A program made the position numbers and the translations under genes. Shown here piece by piece: positions 42,499 through 50,171 of a DNA stretch of 64,000 nt. The notes below the pieces were generated by a model. That model saw only the letters and a list, made by a program, of their open reading frames with translations. It was not told the origin of the DNA and made no database searches. The stretch spans positions 155,159-219,158 of the forward strand of contig SBGX01000011.1 of NCBI GenBank assembly GCA_006226425.1, written 5' to 3'. Within the stretch, counting starts at the first letter, position 1; each line of letters opens with the position of its first letter. Source of the DNA: Bacteroidota bacterium (GTDB lineage Bacteria > Bacteroidota > Bacteroidia > Flavobacteriales_D > Crocinitomicaceae).

Positions 42499-43197
42499 AT
42501 GAACAAAGTAGTAGCAAATGCGAAAGAGGCCATTCAGGGCATTGAAGATGGAATGACATTGATGTTGGGAGGATTCGGTTTATGTGGAATCCCGGAAAAC
42601 TCCATCAATGAATTGGTTGCTCGGGGAGTGAAGAACCTGACTTGTATTTCCAACAATGCCGGGGTGGATGATTTTGGACTGGGCTTATTGCTTCAGAAAA
42701 AGCAGATCAAAAAAATGATCAGTTCTTATGTGGGGGAGAATGATGAATTTGAGCGTCAGATGCTTTCAGGAGAATTGGAAGTGGATTTGATTCCACAGGG
42801 TTCACTGGCAGAACGTTGTCGTGCAGGAGGAGCTGGGATTCCAGCATTTTTCACACCGGCAGGTTACGGAACAGAAGTGGCTGAAGGAAAGGAAATTAGA
42901 GAGTATAACGGAAAACCACATATCCTGGAGCATGCTTTGACGGCAGACTTCGCGATTGTGAAGGCCTGGAAAGGAGATACGGAAGGGAACCTGGTTTACA
43001 AGGCGACGGCCCGGAATTTTAATCCAATGATGGCCATGGCAGGTAAGATCACGATTGCCGAGGTAGAAGAATTGGTGCCAGCAGGAGAGTTGGATCCTAA
43101 TGAAATTCATACACCAGGAATCTTTGTACAGCGTATTTTTAAGGGAGAGAATTTCGAAAAGCGGATTGAGCAACGTACGGTACGACCAAGATCCTGA
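42499..43197 (+). CDS. scoA: 3-oxoacid CoA-transferase subunit A
   Basis: Subunit A of a succinyl-CoA:3-ketoacid CoA transferase, which moves CoA between succinyl-CoA and acetoacetate. The 232-residue protein contains [10 protein letters not shown] near residue 25 and [19 protein letters not shown], both hallmarks of this subunit. It starts one base after pbp1A. Subunit B (scoB) is found 1.8 kb downstream but is separated from A by a membrane-protein gene, although most genomes have the two subunits adjacent. The two together form the active heterodimer. Family identity is firm; the preferred CoA donor and acceptor are not shown by sequence. Confidence 0.94.
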   Translation: MNKVVANAKEAIQGIEDGMTLMLGGFGLCGIPENSINELVARGVKNLTCISNNAGVDDFGLGLLLQKKQIKKMISSYVGENDEFERQMLSGELEVDLIPQGSLAERCRAGGAGIPAFFTPAGYGTEVAEGKEIREYNGKPHILEHALTADFAIVKAWKGDTEGNLVYKATARNFNPMMAMAGKITIAEVEELVPAGELDPNEIHTPGIFVQRIFKGENFEKRIEQRTVRPRS

Positions 43198-43214
43198 TCA
43201 AGAAAAGGCGGAAG

Positions 43215-44999
43215 ATGTATTCGAAAAGGGAGCATATTTTCCAGGTAGGCCTGTTGACCCTTTTGTTTGTTTATTTACTGCTGAGAGCATGGTACGTGGT
43301 ACCCATGCACGATGAAATTGCCAGTTCCTATCACTATTTTGAGACCGGGAGAATTTTCGAAAGGGGAATGGTGTTCGATGCAAACAATCATTTTCTGAAT
43401 TCGTTCTGGGGGAGATTTTGTTACCTGGTCGGATGGGATGATTTCTTCATGTACCGCCTGGGAAACGTGCTGGCTTTTCCACTTTATTTTCTGGGAATTC
43501 GGAAGTTGTTGGAAGGAATTTCGAGCTCTTTTTTTAGGAATCTGGTGCTTGTAGCCCTGGTTTCTATCCCATTTATTCTGGAATATTTTGCCTATGCGAG
43601 AGGCTATGGCATGGCGATGGCCTTTTTTACCTGGCAGGTGTACTACCTGTATCAATGGACTCAGAATACAGGAACGCGCAATGCTATGTTGTTGGCTTGT
43701 TTCAGTTATTTGACCCTGCTTGCGAATTTGATCTTTACAGGAAGTTTCATGCTGACGCTATTGTGGGCTTTCCTGATCTTTTTTCTGAAGAAAGAGAGCT
43801 TTTCAAAAGTTGAGAAGCGAAAATTGGTTCTCACCTTGGGAGTTTTGATGCTGTCAGTAGCCCCTTTATTTGCCTATACCTTCTTTTTGAAAGAAATAGG
43901 AGCTTTGTATTATGGAAGTCTGGATGGCCTGTGGAAAGTGACAGGAAGCACACTATCTCTCTATGTTCTCTTTTATGATGGGGAAATACTAAAATACCTG
44001 TTGGAGATTCTGTTGCTGGCAGGGGTAATTTATTTTTTGGCGCGCCTGAACAAAGACAGACTCCACACCTTTGTGCAGGACAGAATGAACCTGTTCGCCT
44101 ATTTTCTCTTCGGTAATCTGGCGATCATATTGCTAATGGCACTGATCCTTGGAGTGAACTATCCGGAAGACAGAGCTGGGATGTACCTGGTTCCTTTATT
44201 CTTGCTTGTACTTACCTACTTTTTGGATCGGGTAGTATGGGGAAAGTGGTTGTTGCTCATCTATTTGTTTTTTCCCTTGAGTCTATGTTGGAAAATGAGT
44301 TTACAAACTTCGGTGTTTTCTCCAGATATGCGGATGCACAGACCCTTTTATGAACAGGTCCGGGGAAAGATGCGTTCAGGGGAGAGTTTGGCCCTGTATC
44401 CAACGATGCATCTTGTGTGGAATTATCTGGAGAGAGAACGGACACAGGCGGTAGTCCCCAATGGCATTCGAAGCTTTATCCCCATTTATGACCAAATAGT
44501 GATGAGAACGGAATTGGTGCCAGCTAATTATGCTTCCCTCGGGTATGAAAAAATTGCTAGTGATCCCGTAAGTGGTCAGGAAGCCTTTCGAAGAGTGAAA
44601 GCTCTAAATTGGAAAGAGGAAGAACGCTTTCGGGTAAAAAAACAAGATTCTCAGAAGGACACCCTGACATTATTGAAGATTCCGGTGGAAGATTCCTGGA
44701 GAGAAAAGCATCTCAGGATTGAGGTGGAAGGGAAAGTAAGTAGCCAGGAAGAAGTGGAGCGACTAACTTTTGTACTTTCGACCACAGGAAAAGAAGGAAA
44801 ACGAATGCAATGGACTTATACGGAATTGCGTTGGAATCATCGCCGTGGACAACGCACTTTTGATCTGAATGCAGTTTATGTTTTTCCCGAAAGATTGTCG
44901 AAGGAAAGGGAATTGCATCTATATTTGTTAAATCGCTATGGCCTACAGGTCAAATTGACAGACGGGACGATAAAATTAAAGACACATTATGGCACTTGA
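43215..44999 (+). CDS. Multi-spanning membrane protein, possible GT-C glycosyltransferase
   Basis: A 594-residue integral membrane protein with about ten or eleven helices in the first 390 residues and a soluble C-terminal domain of about 200. The first loop after helix 1 contains an acidic pair (D33-E34 in VPMHDEIASSYHYF) in the place where GT-C enzymes (PMT, ArnT, family 39) carry the catalytic Asp. A soluble C-terminal extracytoplasmic part is also typical. This makes a polyprenyl-phosphate-sugar-dependent glycosyltransferase a fair hypothesis, but no closer family is recognised. The gene is inserted between scoA and scoB, and its end overlaps scoB by 11 bases. An unrelated role in this operon is possible. 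Confidence 0.55.
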   Translation: MYSKREHIFQVGLLTLLFVYLLLRAWYVVPMHDEIASSYHYFETGRIFERGMVFDANNHFLNSFWGRFCYLVGWDDFFMYRLGNVLAFPLYFLGIRKLLEGISSSFFRNLVLVALVSIPFILEYFAYARGYGMAMAFFTWQVYYLYQWTQNTGTRNAMLLACFSYLTLLANLIFTGSFMLTLLWAFLIFFLKKESFSKVEKRKLVLTLGVLMLSVAPLFAYTFFLKEIGALYYGSLDGLWKVTGSTLSLYVLFYDGEILKYLLEILLLAGVIYFLARLNKDRLHTFVQDRMNLFAYFLFGNLAIILLMALILGVNYPEDRAGMYLVPLFLLVLTYFLDRVVWGKWLLLIYLFFPLSLCWKMSLQTSVFSPDMRMHRPFYEQVRGKMRSGESLALYPTMHLVWNYLERERTQAVVPNGIRSFIPIYDQIVMRTELVPANYASLGYEKIASDPVSGQEAFRRVKALNWKEEERFRVKKQDSQKDTLTLLKIPVEDSWREKHLRIEVEGKVSSQEEVERLTFVLSTTGKEGKRMQWTYTELRWNHRRGQRTFDLNAVYVFPERLSKERELHLYLLNRYGLQVKLTDGTIKLKTHYGT

Positions 45000-45645
45000 T
45001 AAGAACGGAATTGCAAAACGAATCGCACAGGAATTAAGAGATGGATGGTATGTCAATCTGGGAATTGGAATCCCGACTCTGGTAGCGAATTACATTCCGG
45101 AAGGAATTGAAGTGGAGTTTCAGTCTGAAAATGGAATATTAGGAATGGGCCCTTTTCCTTTCGAGGGAGAAGAGGATGCCGATTTGATCAATGCGGGAAA
45201 GCAAACAATCACCGCGCTTCCTGGAGCAGTTTATTTTGATTCGGCGACCTCATTTGCCATGATCCGTGGACAACACGTGCAATTAACCGTGTTGGGAGCC
45301 ATGGAAGTAGCTCAGAATGGGGATATTGCTAATTGGAAAATTCCTGGGAAAATGGTAAAGGGAATGGGAGGAGCCATGGATTTGGTGGCTTCTGCGGAAA
45401 ATATTATTGTGGCCATGATGCATACGAATCGTGCCGGTCAGTCCAAAATTTTGAAAGCATGTACCCTTCCTCTGACAGGAGTAGCTTGCGTCAAGAAAGT
45501 CGTGACAGATTTGGCTGTCATGGATATCCGGGATGGAAAGTTTCATTTGGTGGAGCGGGCACCTGGTGTATCGGTCGAAGAAATTGCAGAAAAAACAGAA
45601 GGGGATCTGGTCATTCCAGCAGAAGTTCCGGAGATGCAGTTGTAA
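44989..45645 (+). CDS. scoB: 3-oxoacid CoA-transferase subunit B
   Basis: Subunit B carries the active-site glutamate that forms the CoA thioester intermediate. The 218-residue protein has the conserved GIGIPTLVAN near residue 24 and Glu47 in QSENGILGMG, the catalytic residue in this family. Later segments (GAMEVAQNGDIANWKIPGKMVKGMGGAMDLV) match the family along its length. It starts 11 bases before the end of the preceding membrane-protein gene. A terminator lies 27 bases after the stop. With scoA it would feed acetoacetate or related oxoacids into central metabolism. Confidence 0.95.
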   Translation: MALDKNGIAKRIAQELRDGWYVNLGIGIPTLVANYIPEGIEVEFQSENGILGMGPFPFEGEEDADLINAGKQTITALPGAVYFDSATSFAMIRGQHVQLTVLGAMEVAQNGDIANWKIPGKMVKGMGGAMDLVASAENIIVAMMHTNRAGQSKILKACTLPLTGVACVKKVVTDLAVMDIRDGKFHLVERAPGVSVEEIAEKTEGDLVIPAEVPEMQL

Positions 45646-45670
45646 TCATCTGATTTTATTGAGAGATAGA

Positions 45671-45701
45671 AAAAGCCGACCTGTAGAACAGGCCGGCTTT
45701 C
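45671..45701. terminator. Bidirectional terminator between scoB and the convergent gene
   Basis: A 12-bp stem (AAAGCCGACCTG/CAGGCCGGCTTT, one mismatch) with a five-base loop. T-rich ends on both strands suit both scoB and the minus-strand gene ending at 45739. Confidence 0.75.
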
Positions 45702-45738
45702 GATTATGAATGAAAAACAAAGGTAGGTTATCACGCTG

Positions 45739-46779
45739 CTATTCATTCGCTTTTTCGCATGGAATAGGCTTATCATTAGTCAGTTCTACTAGCATATGTG
45801 GCGGGGTCTTAATCGTTCCGTGCATGTTCCCCATTTTGGGTTTTCCGTACGAAGAGCCGTCGTATTGTTCAGTGACCTTGTTGTAAGTCACACGACATCC
45901 CCATTTGTTTTCGAAAATGATTTGGACATAACTAGTCCGGTTCAAAATGATTCCAAAGGCATTTCGATTGATTGTCCAGTCAGAGGAAGAAACCAGTCTC
46001 AAGCATTTCCCTTCTGGATACTTTTCTGATTTACTCAATAGAAGTTCTTCCATGGCAGTCCATTCTCCTCCTTTACGGGTGACCGGTTTTTCCAGGGATG
46101 CTGCATCTTTCATCTTTTTTCGTCCGGCTTCCGTAACCTCAAATTCAACGATTTGATCAATGACCGGGTCCCAGGCGTTGAAGTATTCAGGATTTCCCAG
46201 TTCATAGGTCATGTCTTTTGGACTGTTTTGAGGATTGAACATTCTGACTCTGAGCTTGTGGGTTCCTTCTTTCAATAGAGGTCCATAAACCATATCTAGC
46301 ATAGGCATATAAACTTCTCCCCGTTTAGTGACGGCCGGAAGTCCTGGAAATACTCCGTCTTCCTTGATGTTTCCATCAGTTTTGGGTAACAGAAGGAGCT
46401 GAAATTCTGTTTTTGTTTCGTAATCGTCATTCCAGAAGGTGTGATCAAAATGTGCCAGAATTTCTCCATCCAATTCGACAAGGAAGAACATTTCCCCATG
46501 ATCGTAGTCACATGAAGAAGAAGCACACCAGCGCATAGCGTAGTATTTTGGAGGTTTGGGTAAACTGATTTTAAGAGCCAGGTCACTCTCTCCGATTTGA
46601 AGCTTGGGAACATTGTATTCCAGTTTTCCTATTTCCTCGGCTTTGAGCGGTCCCTTTTTCTGAACGGACAATTTCGTGGCCTTTTCTTTTAGATCCTTAA
46701 GTCTTCCCAATTGGGCATAGGATGATGCGGTAAAGCAACAGGCAAGTGTTAAGGATACGATTCCAATTCGTGCTTTCAT
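45739..46779 (-). CDS. Secreted protein of unknown function
   Basis: A 346-residue exported protein (signal peptide ends about SSYAQ). The start at 46779 gives this signal peptide; the 26 codons upstream carry none. The mature protein has a distinct Cys pair in WCASSSCDYD and more Cys near the C-terminus, and a charged mid-region (DAASLEKPVTRKGGEWTAMEELLLSK). It looks like one mixed alpha/beta domain with no family I recognise. It is a single gene with a shared terminator downstream; the upstream element TATCTTGC (minus strand, 46807-46814) is close to the -7 consensus. Function unknown. Confidence 0.65.
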   Translation of the reverse strand: MKARIGIVSLTLACCFTASSYAQLGRLKDLKEKATKLSVQKKGPLKAEEIGKLEYNVPKLQIGESDLALKISLPKPPKYYAMRWCASSSCDYDHGEMFFLVELDGEILAHFDHTFWNDDYETKTEFQLLLLPKTDGNIKEDGVFPGLPAVTKRGEVYMPMLDMVYGPLLKEGTHKLRVRMFNPQNSPKDMTYELGNPEYFNAWDPVIDQIVEFEVTEAGRKKMKDAASLEKPVTRKGGEWTAMEELLLSKSEKYPEGKCLRLVSSSDWTINRNAFGIILNRTSYVQIIFENKWGCRVTYNKVTEQYDGSSYGKPKMGNMHGTIKTPPHMLVELTNDKPIPCEKANE

Positions 46780-46935
46780 GGTGTGTGATTGTTGATGAAT
46801 ACGAAAGCAAGATAGGTCCTTGTATAACTGTATATAGACAGTTTTGGGCAGTAACACCTAAAAACTTGGTGAATCGACCAAAAGAAAGGGTGAATTTTTT
46901 AGAAATTACCCTGTTACAGTGGTTGGTCGATTGGA

Positions 46936-48171
46936 TCAGGATGGATCGATGTAGATTTTTTCAGAGTAGCACCCCCGATCGGTTTGAATCCAGATGAGGT
47001 ACAACCCCTTTGGTACGCGCAATTGCAATTCACTTTTAGGGTGTTCCCATTCCTGGACGACCTGTCCCAATTCATTGATTAGTTTGATTTTTTGGATTTT
47101 GGCCTGACTTTTTAGCATCAAAACTCCCTGATGATTTGGGTTCGGATAGATTTGAAACGTAAGTTCTTTCAGCTGGGCGGAAGCCTGGCAGTCAAATGTT
47201 TCAGAGAGGGCGAGATACATTTTGTGCCATCCGCTGCTGTCAGCCCTCAATCGCTCTTTTTCCTGTTCAATATGGATAAAATGCCCGGAAGCCTGATCGG
47301 CACTTTTGGTGCAGCTTTCTATGAAGCTATTCCCATTAATCATGCGGCCCTGTACATTGGTGAAAGCTAGGAGTCGGTCCCAGTCCAGGTCCTCGTGAGC
47401 CACTTTGAAAGTCAGCGTTGGATCAATTGTCTGAAGAGCTAAAACCAGAGAAGAAATTTTGTCTTCTACCGGTTTATTTCGTGTGCCATTGCTAATAATG
47501 ACATAAGGATCGGAGGCTAGTTTACTGAAGCCATGAAGCTGGATGAAATAGTGATTTTCGAGCAAGACTTCAGTCGTTTTCTGAAAACAGGATAAACTCA
47601 TGTGTGCCTGGTCAGAAGCCCGGAAAGAGGCACTGGAACCGTCACAGACGGAAGTAGTTCCCGAGCAGGAGGAATATGCAGTATGGTTGCATCGATGTGC
47701 GCCATTCAGCATGAGCGCATAGCAATCAAGTCGGATGAAATTATAGACGGCCTGCTTTCCGGTATTGAAATCGTATTTACTGTGTGGTGCCTGTAAGACG
47801 AGGGAAGAACGACAGGCATTTGGGTTGAATATGTAACTGCCCCAATAATGTTGTTGGGGATTTTTCTCCTCCAGCACCCAAAATTCTCTTTCCTGGTGTT
47901 GAGAGCTATCTGAAAAGCGTAGAATTTGGTAATTGAGGTTTGCTGCCAACTGATGAGCCAGAGAAGTATTTTCTTCCTGGATGGCCTGAATGATAGTTGC
48001 CCATTGTTCCAATTGGAGAGAATCCGGAATTTGATACAAGTCTTCGTTTTCGCCCGGAAGTGCGGTCAAAAGGTCGTTCAGGTAATTTTCCAACAACCCG
48101 CTCTTGTTCTCCTGTAGATGACAGGAAAAGGAAAGCATGGTGGTCAGAATGAGCAGAAAGGAGAATTTCAT
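46936..48171 (-). CDS. Lipoprotein with possible zinc-hydrolase fold and T9SS tail
   Basis: A 411-residue protein beginning with a lipoprotein signal (lipobox FSC, Cys17). Residues 110-320 contain histidine motifs that suggest a metal-dependent hydrolase related to N-formylglutamate amidohydrolase or poly-gamma-glutamate hydrolase: APHSKYDFNTG, NGAHRCNHTAY, FIQLHGFS and HFIHIEQEKE. The last 80 residues form a T9SS-type tail (YPNPNHQGVLMLKSQ, LINELGQVVQ, GLYLIWIQ). A lipid anchor and a T9SS tail together are unusual. The start at 48171 is chosen for the lipoprotein signal; 15 residues of open frame precede it. The hydrolase idea is an inference from motifs only. Confidence 0.6.
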   Translation of the reverse strand: MKFSFLLILTTMLSFSCHLQENKSGLLENYLNDLLTALPGENEDLYQIPDSLQLEQWATIIQAIQEENTSLAHQLAANLNYQILRFSDSSQHQEREFWVLEEKNPQQHYWGSYIFNPNACRSSLVLQAPHSKYDFNTGKQAVYNFIRLDCYALMLNGAHRCNHTAYSSCSGTTSVCDGSSASFRASDQAHMSLSCFQKTTEVLLENHYFIQLHGFSKLASDPYVIISNGTRNKPVEDKISSLVLALQTIDPTLTFKVAHEDLDWDRLLAFTNVQGRMINGNSFIESCTKSADQASGHFIHIEQEKERLRADSSGWHKMYLALSETFDCQASAQLKELTFQIYPNPNHQGVLMLKSQAKIQKIKLINELGQVVQEWEHPKSELQLRVPKGLYLIWIQTDRGCYSEKIYIDPS

Positions 48172-48184
48172 AAATAGCAAGATA

Positions 48185-48214
48185 CAAAAAAAGGGCTCCA
48201 GACGGAACCCTTTC
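48185..48214 (-). terminator. Terminator of the universal stress protein gene
   Basis: Minus strand: a stem AAAGGG.TCC/GGA.CCCTTT with one mismatch, followed by seven T. It lies 20 bases beyond the stop at 48234 and also overlaps the leader of the downstream lipoprotein gene. Confidence 0.7.
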
Positions 48215-48233
48215 ATGATATCTGATTTGAATC

Positions 48234-49052
48234 TTAACCGAAAAGAACACTTTGTCCGTATGGACTCTCAATAGGGTTCACGATCAGGGTTGGAACCTGT
48301 GCATCGTTGGTAAGAATATACTGTTCATAGTTGGCAGTGATGACCCCCAACAGGTTGTTTCTGTTCAGGTTCATAATAGCGATCAGGTCAGCGTCCAGTG
48401 CGACGGCGTGTTTTACGACTTCTTTGTCAAAACCACTGGAAGGAGCCACCTTGGTGGTTACCTCGATATTTCTTTCTACAAAAAAGCGTTGAGCAAACTG
48501 AATATTTGTTTGAACCTGATGTTGCAAGAACTCATCATCTTCATTAGGAGTAATCACGTGAACTCTGGATTTGAAGTAAGTCGCAATGTTCGCAACGTAA
48601 GCCAATTTTTGCTTGGTTTCCTTGTTCAAATCAAGTGGAACAACGATGTCATCATATCCTGTTTCTTTGATGCCCTTTTCCTGGACAACAATGAAAGGTA
48701 CGGAAGAATGAGTGATCACTTTCAGTGCGTGACTTCCTGTGATGTGTTGCCATCCGTGACGACCATGAGTACCCATGAAAATCAGGTCTGCATGATGTTC
48801 AGCAGCGAAATCACCAATGTCATCAAAAATATTCCCAACGCGCACTACCGGGGCAATTTCAATGGTGGTGTTTTTTTCTTCAATGAGTTTAAGAAGTTTC
48901 TGTTCTGCTTCAGCAATAGCCTTTTCCTTTTGTACGACGTGGAGCAGGTAAATTTTAGCAGAAACTATTTTGGCGGTTGATAAAGCATGCTCGAATGCGT
49001 TTTCGGCAACCGGAGTAAAATCGTGGGGAACTATAAAAACCTTGTTTTTCAT
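48234..49052 (-). CDS. Universal stress protein, tandem UspA domains
   Basis: A 272-residue cytoplasmic protein with two Usp domains, about residues 3-135 and 143-272. The first has the ATP-binding motif G-x2-G-x9-G(S) in GTHGRHGWQHITGSH. The second domain lacks these glycines (its equivalent reads MNLNRNNLLGVITANY), so it probably does not bind ATP. Usp proteins help cells survive starvation and other stresses; the target is unknown. The gene has a predicted promoter (-7 TAGATTTG at 49085-49092) and a terminator, so it is a single transcription unit. It is divergent from the PfkB kinase. Confidence 0.9.
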   Translation of the reverse strand: MKNKVFIVPHDFTPVAENAFEHALSTAKIVSAKIYLLHVVQKEKAIAEAEQKLLKLIEEKNTTIEIAPVVRVGNIFDDIGDFAAEHHADLIFMGTHGRHGWQHITGSHALKVITHSSVPFIVVQEKGIKETGYDDIVVPLDLNKETKQKLAYVANIATYFKSRVHVITPNEDDEFLQHQVQTNIQFAQRFFVERNIEVTTKVAPSSGFDKEVVKHAVALDADLIAIMNLNRNNLLGVITANYEQYILTNDAQVPTLIVNPIESPYGQSVLFG

Positions 49053-49084
49053 AATCTTTGCTTGTGCATGAGTTTATTCTACAG

Positions 49085-49092
49085 CAAATCTA
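49085..49092 (-). promoter_or_regulatory. Predicted -7 promoter element of the usp gene
   Basis: TAGATTTG on the minus strand, about 33 bases before the ATG at 49052. No clear TTG at the usual distance. Confidence 0.5.
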
Positions 49093-49195
49093 GCTAAATT
49101 ATTTGGAAACTGATGTTTTTTGGAAAGTCTATTTTGTGTCGCTTTAAAAGGCGGTAAAAAAACGGGTAAAAATTCGGATTATGCCTGAATTTGAC

Positions 49196-49203
49196 TACTT
49201 TTG
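49196..49203 (+). promoter_or_regulatory. Predicted -7 promoter element of the PfkB kinase operon
   Basis: TACTTTTG at 49196-49203, 25 bases before the ATG at 49228. No strong -33 TTG is seen. It overlaps a TTG alternative start at 49201, which is therefore unlikely to be used. Confidence 0.5.
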
Positions 49204-49227
49204 CTATCTAAAATAACTACATCAATT

Positions 49228-50154
49228 ATGAGTCTTTTAACAGTAGGAAGTGTTGCCTTTGATGCGATTGAAACTCCATTTGGAAAAACAGATAAAATCA
49301 TCGGTGGTGCCGGAACATATATTGCGATTGCCGCATCTTTTTTTGAAAAAAACCAAAACATTGTAGCCGTCGTAGGTGACGATTTTCCACAGTCTATGTT
49401 GGATCTGTTGTCCAGTAGAAATGTGAATCTGGATGGATTGCAAATCAAGCAAGGAGAGAAATCTTTCTTCTGGTCTGGACGCTATCACAACGACATGAAT
49501 TCCAGAGACACCTTAGTGACTGAATTGAATGTTCTCGAACATTTTGATCCAATTATTCCAGATAGTTATCAGGGGGTTGAATACCTGATGTTGGGGAACC
49601 TGACACCACAGGTGCAGTCCACGGTGATTGATCGTTTGAATGAACGCCCAAAACTGGTGGCCATGGACACTATGAATTTCTGGATGGATATCGCCATGGA
49701 CGATTTGAAAGCGACCTTGAAAAAGATCGACTTGTTGATCATCAATGATGAAGAGGCAAGACAATTGTCTGGTGAGAATTCCCTGGCGAAGGCCTCTAAG
49801 GTCATTCGTGAAATGGGACCAAAATACCTGATTATTAAAAAAGGGGAGCATGGAGCTTTGCTTTTCCACGGAAATGAAGTTTTTTGTGCACCAGGCTTGC
49901 CACTGGAAGAAGTGTTTGATCCAACAGGAGCAGGTGATACATTTGCAGGAGGTTTCATGGGATATCTATCCAGTACGGGGGACATCTCCTTTGAAAACAT
50001 GAAACGTGCGGTAATTGCCGGGTCGGCATTGGCATCTTTCTGTGTGGAAAAATTCGGAACAGAAAAATTGGTTCAAATTAACAATGAAGATTTGGATCGT
50101 CGAATTCAGGAATTTGTGGCTCTTGCCGATTTTCAAATGACGTACCAACTCTGA
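49228..50154 (+). CDS. PfkB-family carbohydrate/nucleoside kinase
   Basis: An ATP-dependent sugar or nucleoside kinase of the PfkB (ribokinase) family. The 308-residue protein has the ribokinase N-terminal signature (GGAGTYIAIAASFF) and the catalytic DPTGAGDTFAGG motif at residues 231-242, with the catalytic Asp237. The N-terminus reads MSLLTVGSVAFDAIETPFG, matching adenosine-kinase- and sugar-kinase-like Bacteroidota proteins. The substrate cannot be inferred; ribokinase, adenosine kinase and fructokinase are all in this fold. It is followed after 17 bases by a DUF349 protein, two membrane proteins and a lipid kinase on the same strand, probably one transcript. Confidence 0.88.
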   Translation: MSLLTVGSVAFDAIETPFGKTDKIIGGAGTYIAIAASFFEKNQNIVAVVGDDFPQSMLDLLSSRNVNLDGLQIKQGEKSFFWSGRYHNDMNSRDTLVTELNVLEHFDPIIPDSYQGVEYLMLGNLTPQVQSTVIDRLNERPKLVAMDTMNFWMDIAMDDLKATLKKIDLLIINDEEARQLSGENSLAKASKVIREMGPKYLIIKKGEHGALLFHGNEVFCAPGLPLEEVFDPTGAGDTFAGGFMGYLSSTGDISFENMKRAVIAGSALASFCVEKFGTEKLVQINNEDLDRRIQEFVALADFQMTYQL

Positions 50155-50171
50155 TCAATTAGCCAGGAGAA

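Noticed and set aside
48252..48980. Plus-strand open frame of 242 codons
   Set aside because: Antisense to the universal stress protein gene, which has a clear ATP-binding motif, promoter and terminator.
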